Positions 5,607 to 10,139 of a DNA stretch of 10,139 bases are shown piece after piece (position 1 is the first letter of the stretch; the number at the start of each line of letters is the position of its first letter). A program made the position numbers and the translations under genes. The notes below the pieces were generated by a model, which saw only the letters and a program-made list of their open reading frames with translations, had not been told where the DNA came from and searched no databases. This DNA is from Elusimicrobiota bacterium (GTDB lineage Bacteria > Elusimicrobiota > Elusimicrobia > Elusimicrobiales > UBA9959): positions 1 to 10,139 of the forward strand of contig DMES01000035.1 of assembly GCA_003450815.1 (NCBI GenBank). The letters are read 5' to 3'.

Positions 5607-7364
5607 ATGGAAAAGACAAAAATACTCGTGTGCCTGGGCACAAGCGGGCTTTCGGCCGGGGCCGCAGGCATTGCTGATTTTTTTGAAAAAGAGCTGAAAC
5701 GCCGTAAATTGGCCGGCCAATACAGGGTTATCAGGACCGGCGACCGCGGCCTGTTCAGGGATGTGCTGGTTGATATTGTCCCGCCCGGCGGTGACAGGGT
5801 CACTTATGAATATGTAAAAGCCGAAAACGCGCCCAAGATACTGGAACAGCATCTTCTCGGAGGTTCGCCCGTAAAAGAACTGCTGGCCGGAGAGGATTAC
5901 AAACAATTCTTTGCCGGGCAGATGCGTATCGTCCTTGCGAATTGCGGCGAGATAGACCCGGAGGACATAGACGATTACACAACCGGCGGCGGATATAAGG
6001 CCCTGGAACGGGTACTGGAGATGCCGCCGGGAAAGGTGATAGAGGAAGTTAAAAGTTCCGGCCTCAGGGGCAGGGGCGGGGCAGGCTTCCTTTCGGGATT
6101 AAAATGGGAATTCTGCAGGGCCGCTGAAAGCGGCGTGAAATATGTGGTGTGCAACGGAGACGAGGGCGACCCGGGCGCGTTCATGGATCGCAGCATACTG
6201 GAAGGGGACCCGCAGGCCGTGATAGAAGGCATGATAATAGCGGGTTACGCCATAGGCGCCGCCGAGGGATACGTTTACTGCCGCGCGGAATATCCGCTGG
6301 CGATAAAAAGACTGGAAAAAGCGATAGGGCAGGCCAGAAAAAAAGGCTACCTGGGCAAGCGCATCCTGAACAGCGGCTTTGCGTTCGACATTGTGATAAA
6401 ACAGGGCGCTGGCGCGTTCGTATGCGGCGAAGAAACAGCCCTTATCGCCTCAATAGAAGGGCGGCGGGGTATGCCGGCGCCCAGACCGCCGTTTCCCGCA
6501 CAGCGGGGGCTGTGGGGCAAGCCGACGCTCATCAACAACGTGGAGACTTTCGCAAATATCGGACCCATCATAACGAAAGGCGCCCAGTGGTTCGCCTCCA
6601 TAGGGTCGGACAAGAGCAAAGGTACTAAGGTTTTCGCGCTAGCAGGGAAAGTGAAGAACACCGGCCTTGTGGAAGTTCCTATGGGCACCACCCTGCGCCA
6701 GCTTATATACGGCCCGGGCGGCGGCATGCTGCATAAGAACATAGGCTTTAAAGGCGTGCAGATAGGCGGCCCTTCCGGCGGCTGTCTTCCCGAAAGTCTT
6801 CTGGACACACCCATAGACTATGAATCCATAACCAGAACCGGCGCCATCATGGGCTCCGGCGGCATGGTGGTAATGGACAAACTCACCTGCATGGTGGACA
6901 TGGCCAGGTTCTTCCTGGATTTCACCGTGTCTGAATCATGCGGCAAATGCACGCCCTGCAGGGTGGGCTTGAAAAGAATGCTGGAAGTGCTTGAAGACAT
7001 CTGCGCCGGGAAAGGCAGGCCCGGACACCTAGCTTTCCTGCAGGAAATGGCCGACGCCATAAGGGACACCGCCCTTTGCGGGCTCGGCAATACCGCTCCC
7101 AATTCAATATTGACGACCCTGAAATATTTCCCGGAAGAATACAAGGAGCATATAGAAGACAGAAACTGCCGCTCCTCGGCATGTTCGGCGCTGGTAAAAT
7201 TTGAAGTTGTAGAAAGCAAGTGCATTAAATGCGGCCGGTGCTTCGGCGTATGCCCCACAGGCGCCGTAGAGTGGAAGAAAAAAGAATTCGCGAAGATCGA
7301 TAAGGCCAAATGCATAAAATGCAAGGCCTGCATCAACATCTGTCCAGTCATGGCGATAAAATGA
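5607..7364 (+). CDS. stnB: NuoF/HydB-like NAD- and FMN-binding subunit of an Stn-type transhydrogenase
   Basis: This 585-residue flavoprotein should bind FMN and NAD(H) and, by family analogy, host the bifurcating site. Residues 1-85 are a thioredoxin-like domain. The NuoF core follows, with FMN/NAD loops GLRGRGGAGF (152-161) and CGEETALIASIEG (273-285), and the [4Fe-4S] ligands C445, C448 and C451 (SCGKCTPC) plus C491. C521 and C526 sit where HydB-type proteins have an extra metal-site motif. The C-terminus adds two [4Fe-4S] ferredoxin motifs (C539/542/545/549 and C569/572/575/579), as in HydB and unlike complex I NuoF. Oddly, the N-terminal domain keeps only C9. The second Cys of the first pair is absent, and the GCxGxC motif reads GDRGLF (45-50), so its [2Fe-2S] cluster is probably lost. 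Its stop overlaps the next start (ATGA). Confidence 0.92.
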   Translation: MEKTKILVCLGTSGLSAGAAGIADFFEKELKRRKLAGQYRVIRTGDRGLFRDVLVDIVPPGGDRVTYEYVKAENAPKILEQHLLGGSPVKELLAGEDYKQFFAGQMRIVLANCGEIDPEDIDDYTTGGGYKALERVLEMPPGKVIEEVKSSGLRGRGGAGFLSGLKWEFCRAAESGVKYVVCNGDEGDPGAFMDRSILEGDPQAVIEGMIIAGYAIGAAEGYVYCRAEYPLAIKRLEKAIGQARKKGYLGKRILNSGFAFDIVIKQGAGAFVCGEETALIASIEGRRGMPAPRPPFPAQRGLWGKPTLINNVETFANIGPIITKGAQWFASIGSDKSKGTKVFALAGKVKNTGLVEVPMGTTLRQLIYGPGGGMLHKNIGFKGVQIGGPSGGCLPESLLDTPIDYESITRTGAIMGSGGMVVMDKLTCMVDMARFFLDFTVSESCGKCTPCRVGLKRMLEVLEDICAGKGRPGHLAFLQEMADAIRDTALCGLGNTAPNSILTTLKYFPEEYKEHIEDRNCRSSACSALVKFEVVESKCIKCGRCFGVCPTGAVEWKKKEFAKIDKAKCIKCKACINICPVMAIK

Positions 7365-9457
7365 TCAGCTTAACCATAGACGATAAAAAAATAGAGGCGG
7401 AGCCGGGACAAACAGTGCTTGAAGCGGCGCTCCAGGCCGGAATTTATATACCCAACCTGTGCTATTGCCCCGATATCCCGCCCATAGGCGCATGCCGCCT
7501 GTGCATTGTGGAGATTGAGGGCGCCAAGGGCCTACCCGCGTCCTGCACTACCGCGGCCAGGGAAGGCATGGTGGTGCGCACCAATACTCCCCGGCTGTTG
7601 GAGCTTAGACGGAATATAATGTGGCTTACTCTAAGCGGCTATCCGGGAGAGCCGGAAAAGTCATCGCAATTGAAGAAGGTGGCCGACTACATAGGCGCCA
7701 AGGAACTGCTGCCGGGATTTGTTTCCAGGCCCGTGAATATCCCCCCAATTTTGAATGAGCCGTTTTTTGCCAGGGACCTTGACAAATGCATCCTTTGCGG
7801 GCGTTGCGTCAGAATGTGCGGGGAAGTGAGAAAAACAGGCGCGATCGGCCTTGTAAACCGCGGCATAAAGACCATTATAGGCACTGGCCGCGGCGAGCCG
7901 CTGAAAGACTCGGGCTGCAAATTCTGCCTGGCCTGCGTGGAAGTGTGCCCTTCCGGGGCGCTGTACGACAAGGAAAGATTTGAAGAAAAAGACCGCGAGA
8001 AAAAGCTGCTCCCGTGCGTGAATACCTGCCCCGCCGGCATAAATGTAGCTCGTTATGTCAGGCTTATAGCGGCTGGCAAATTCCAGGACGCGCTTGAAGT
8101 TATAAGGGAAAAAGTGCCGTTCCCTCTGGTGCTCGGCTACGCATGCAATCACCCTTGCGAAGAAGCGTGCCGCAGGGGCCAGCTGAACAAGCCGATTTCC
8201 ATAAAAGCCCTGAAAAGGTTCGTTGCCGAGCGGGATACGCGCAGGTGGCGCTCCAAGCTTGCGGCAGCGCCGGAAACGGGCAAAAAGGCGGCGATAGTGG
8301 GTTCCGGCCCGGGCGGACTGACAGCCGCCTGGTATCTCAGGCTGGCTGGGCACTCAGTGACCGTTTTTGAGGCGCAAAGCGAGCCGGGCGGAATGCTGAG
8401 ATCCGCTATACCGGCATACCGCCTGCCGCGAAAGATTCTGAAAGGTGAGATAGGGGAAATAGAGAGCATAGGCGTAAAAATAAAGACCGGCGCGGAAATA
8501 AAATCGCTTGATGAACTGTTTAAGCGGGGGTTCGACACGGTCTTTGTGGCCACAGGGGCGCCGGCCGGCACAAAAATGGGCGTCCCCGGCGAGGAAGATC
8601 CGCGCGTACTTGACGGGATCTCTTTCCTTAACGCGGTGAGCTACGGTAAAAAAACCGGCATTACAGGGGAAGTGCTGATCGTAGGCGGAGGAAATGTGGC
8701 CATGGATGTGGCCAGAACCGCTCTAAGAACAGGGGCGAAAAAAGCGGTAATACTGTACCGCAGAACCCGCGGGGAAATGCCCGCACTGCCTGAAGAGGTG
8801 GAGGAAGCCCTTACTGAGGGAGTGAAGATACGTTTTCTTACGGCTCCCTACGCAATATCTGCCGGAAAAAACAAATTAAATGTTGAATGCGTACGCATGA
8901 AGCTGGGCGAGCCGGATTCAAGCGGCAGAAGGCGGCCGGTTCCCATAGAGGGGAACAATATCGTCATAAAGGCGGACAGGATCATCTCGGCTATAGGCCA
9001 AAAAACAGCGGTGCCGGCTGAATTCGCTCTTGCGACAGATAAAAAAGGCAACATCCAGGCTGACGCGGAAACGATGGCCTGTTCGCGGGCAGGGGTATTT
9101 GCGGGCGGCGACGCGGTAAGCGGCCCCGCTTCCATAATAGAAGCTATCCAGGCCGGCAGGAAAGCAGCGGTTTCCATGGATAAATATCTGGGCGGCAAAG
9201 GTGAAATAGACCGCAAATTCCTCCCGGAAGAAGAAGCGTATACCTGCCTGGGAAGGGACGCGGACTTTTGTTACAGCGAAAGGGCTGAAATACCAGTTAT
9301 CCCCATGGCCAAACGGCACAATAACTTTAACCTGGTAGAACGCTCTTTTGACAAAAAAACCGCGATGGCCGAGGCCAAGCGCTGTTTGAGATGCGAACTA
9401 AGGCTGAAAATCACCAAAGCGCCCATGCCTCCCCTAAAACAAGCGGAGAAATGTTGA
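7361..9457 (+). CDS. stnC: NuoG-GltD fusion subunit of an Stn-type electron-bifurcating transhydrogenase
   Basis: This 698-residue fusion joins a NuoG-like electron-entry domain to a GltD/NfnB-like NADP(H) flavoprotein, the layout described for StnC. Residues 1-75 hold a [2Fe-2S] ferredoxin (C34, C45, C48, C62). Two [4Fe-4S] motifs follow at C143/146/149/153 and C186/189/192/196. Residues 215-290 are the GltD cysteine-rich N-domain (CVNTC, CNHPCEEAC). The FAD motif GSGPGG is at 314-319 with E337, the second Rossmann motif GGGNVAMD is at 442-449, and YRRTRGEMPA at 466-475 suits the NADP phosphate. GGD at 582-584 closes the FAD site. An extension of about 85 residues ends with CLRC. The His/Cys ligand motif of NuoG is absent around 88-112. 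The ATG at 7361 overlaps the upstream stop, implying translational coupling. No H-cluster domain exists, which excludes HydA. In known StnC the GltD part does not itself bifurcate. Confidence 0.9.
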   Translation: MISLTIDDKKIEAEPGQTVLEAALQAGIYIPNLCYCPDIPPIGACRLCIVEIEGAKGLPASCTTAAREGMVVRTNTPRLLELRRNIMWLTLSGYPGEPEKSSQLKKVADYIGAKELLPGFVSRPVNIPPILNEPFFARDLDKCILCGRCVRMCGEVRKTGAIGLVNRGIKTIIGTGRGEPLKDSGCKFCLACVEVCPSGALYDKERFEEKDREKKLLPCVNTCPAGINVARYVRLIAAGKFQDALEVIREKVPFPLVLGYACNHPCEEACRRGQLNKPISIKALKRFVAERDTRRWRSKLAAAPETGKKAAIVGSGPGGLTAAWYLRLAGHSVTVFEAQSEPGGMLRSAIPAYRLPRKILKGEIGEIESIGVKIKTGAEIKSLDELFKRGFDTVFVATGAPAGTKMGVPGEEDPRVLDGISFLNAVSYGKKTGITGEVLIVGGGNVAMDVARTALRTGAKKAVILYRRTRGEMPALPEEVEEALTEGVKIRFLTAPYAISAGKNKLNVECVRMKLGEPDSSGRRRPVPIEGNNIVIKADRIISAIGQKTAVPAEFALATDKKGNIQADAETMACSRAGVFAGGDAVSGPASIIEAIQAGRKAAVSMDKYLGGKGEIDRKFLPEEEAYTCLGRDADFCYSERAEIPVIPMAKRHNNFNLVERSFDKKTAMAEAKRCLRCELRLKITKAPMPPLKQAEKC

Positions 9458-9482
9458 CAAGCGCACCTTAGGGTGGTAACAT
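9454..9482 (+). promoter_or_regulatory. Promoter of gdhA, overlapping the stnC stop codon
   Basis: A perfect TTGACA -35 (9454-9459) contains the TGA stop of the preceding gene (9455-9457). After exactly 17 nt comes TAACAT (9477-9482), matching four of six -10 positions. Transcription would start near 9489, giving a leader of about 67 nt. No terminator is visible between the two genes, so read-through from the operon is also likely. Confidence 0.55.
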
Positions 9483-9555
9483 GACTTAAGCAGGGACTTT
9501 GACAATCCATAATTTGGACGGCCAGTCAAAAAAATCAAGAAAAAAGGAGAAGTAT

Positions 9556-10139
9556 ATGGCAAAAGCAGCTACTGCGGAAAAAAGCAAGACCTCAGTGCAG
9601 GCCTATGTAGACGGTTTGATCAGCCATGTGGCTCTTAAAAACCCCGGCGAGAAAGAGTTCCACCAGGCGGTAAAGGAAGTGCTTGAAACTCTGGTTCCCG
9701 CTCTTGAGAAGCATCCGGAGTATATCAAAGCAAAAATTTTGGACAGGATAGTGGAACCGGAAAGGGCCATAATCTTCCGCGTGCCGTGGCAGGATGATAA
9801 AGGCGAAACCCACATCAACCGCGGTTTCCGCGTTGAATTCAACAGCGCCATCGGGCCATATAAAGGCGGCCTGCGCTTCCACCCCTCGGTAAACATCAGC
9901 ATATTGAAGTTCCTGGGCTTTGAGCAGATCTTCAAGAACTCCCTTACCACTTTGCCCATGGGCGGCGGCAAGGGCGGTTCGGACTTCGATCCGAACGGCA
10001 AGAGCGACAACGAGATCATGCATTTCTGCCAGAGCTTCATGACCGAACTCTTCAGGCACATCGGCGCCGACACCGACGTTCCCGCCGGAGACATCGGCGT
10101 GGGCGGCAGGGAAGTTGGGTACCTCTTCGGACAGTACAA
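9556..10139 (+). CDS. gdhA: NADP-type glutamate dehydrogenase, 5' part (cut by window end)
   Basis: GdhA interconverts 2-oxoglutarate plus ammonium and glutamate using NAD(P)H, in the cytoplasm. The first 194 residues are present and the frame is open to the window end. The family is usually near 445-450 residues, so the coenzyme domain is outside. Catalytic residues sit at K103 (GPYKGGLRFHP), K127 (FEQIFKNSL), K139 (PMGGGKGGSDFDP) and D179 (VPAGDIGVG). Their spacing of 24, 12 and 40 equals that of the hexameric clostridial enzyme (K89, K113, K125, D165). The ATG at 9556 has a strong AAGGAGA ribosome site 6 nt upstream, unlike the transhydrogenase genes. NADP preference is inferred from family resemblance and from the neighbouring transhydrogenase, because the residues that decide it are not in the window. 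Confidence 0.93.
   Translation, partial: MAKAATAEKSKTSVQAYVDGLISHVALKNPGEKEFHQAVKEVLETLVPALEKHPEYIKAKILDRIVEPERAIIFRVPWQDDKGETHINRGFRVEFNSAIGPYKGGLRFHPSVNISILKFLGFEQIFKNSLTTLPMGGGKGGSDFDPNGKSDNEIMHFCQSFMTELFRHIGADTDVPAGDIGVGGREVGYLFGQY

Noticed and set aside
5106..9457. Electron-bifurcating [FeFe] hydrogenase HydABC or complex I
   Set aside because: The third gene has no H-cluster domain, and no membrane subunits or molybdopterin-type NuoG domain follow. It continues into a GltD-like flavoprotein instead.
7361..9457. Plain glutamate synthase small subunit (GltD) or NfnB
   Set aside because: GltD and NfnB proteins lack the roughly 200-residue NuoG-like FeS domain seen here, and no gltB or nfnA lies beside it in the window.
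9499..9504. Second TTGACA as the gdhA -35 box
   Set aside because: No -10-like hexamer lies 16-18 nt downstream. The upstream TTGACA with TAACAT fits much better.

Overview
The window looks like chromosomal DNA of an anaerobic Gram-negative bacterium. The sequence is GC-rich and uses many ATA isoleucine codons. The gene content (large secreted M6 peptidase with FnIII-like repeats, flavin-based transhydrogenase, hexameric glutamate dehydrogenase) would fit a candidate-phylum fermenter such as an Elusimicrobiota member. That placement is a weak inference from style and gene set, because no rRNA or other marker gene is present.

Left half (minus strand, read right to left). A DMT/EamA permease with a 61-residue histidine-rich tail (4989-3967) is followed by a non-coding gap with a bidirectional terminator-like hairpin (3776-3800). 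Next come a small secreted four-cysteine protein of unknown function (3622-2981), a broken and truncated response-regulator receiver gene (2902-2611), and, 6 nt further on, a secreted M6-family metallopeptidase (2604-4). The peptidase ends in two complete and one truncated FnIII-like repeats, and the truncation lies at the very edge of the window.

Right half (plus strand). A divergent intergenic region (4990-5105) carries a credible sigma70-type promoter and two nested inverted repeats. It leads into a three-gene operon: a NuoE-like subunit (5106-5573), a NuoF-like flavoprotein with a C-terminal 2x[4Fe-4S] ferredoxin domain (5607-7364), and a NuoG-N-terminus/GltD fusion (7361-9457, ATGA overlap). 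This architecture matches the Sporomusa-type electron-bifurcating transhydrogenase StnABC rather than a bifurcating hydrogenase (no H-cluster subunit), complex I, or NfnAB. It is followed by gdhA, an NADP-type glutamate dehydrogenase cut by the window end. The -35 box of the gdhA promoter overlaps the stop codon of the last transhydrogenase gene.

Working model: the transhydrogenase exchanges electrons among NADH, ferredoxin and NADP(H), and the adjacent GdhA is a major NADPH consumer during ammonium assimilation. The most interesting points are the Stn-type operon itself, the loss of three of four cluster cysteines in the N-terminal domain of its NuoF-like subunit, the missing His/Cys cluster motif in the NuoG-like part, and the decayed response regulator lying in frame with the peptidase start.
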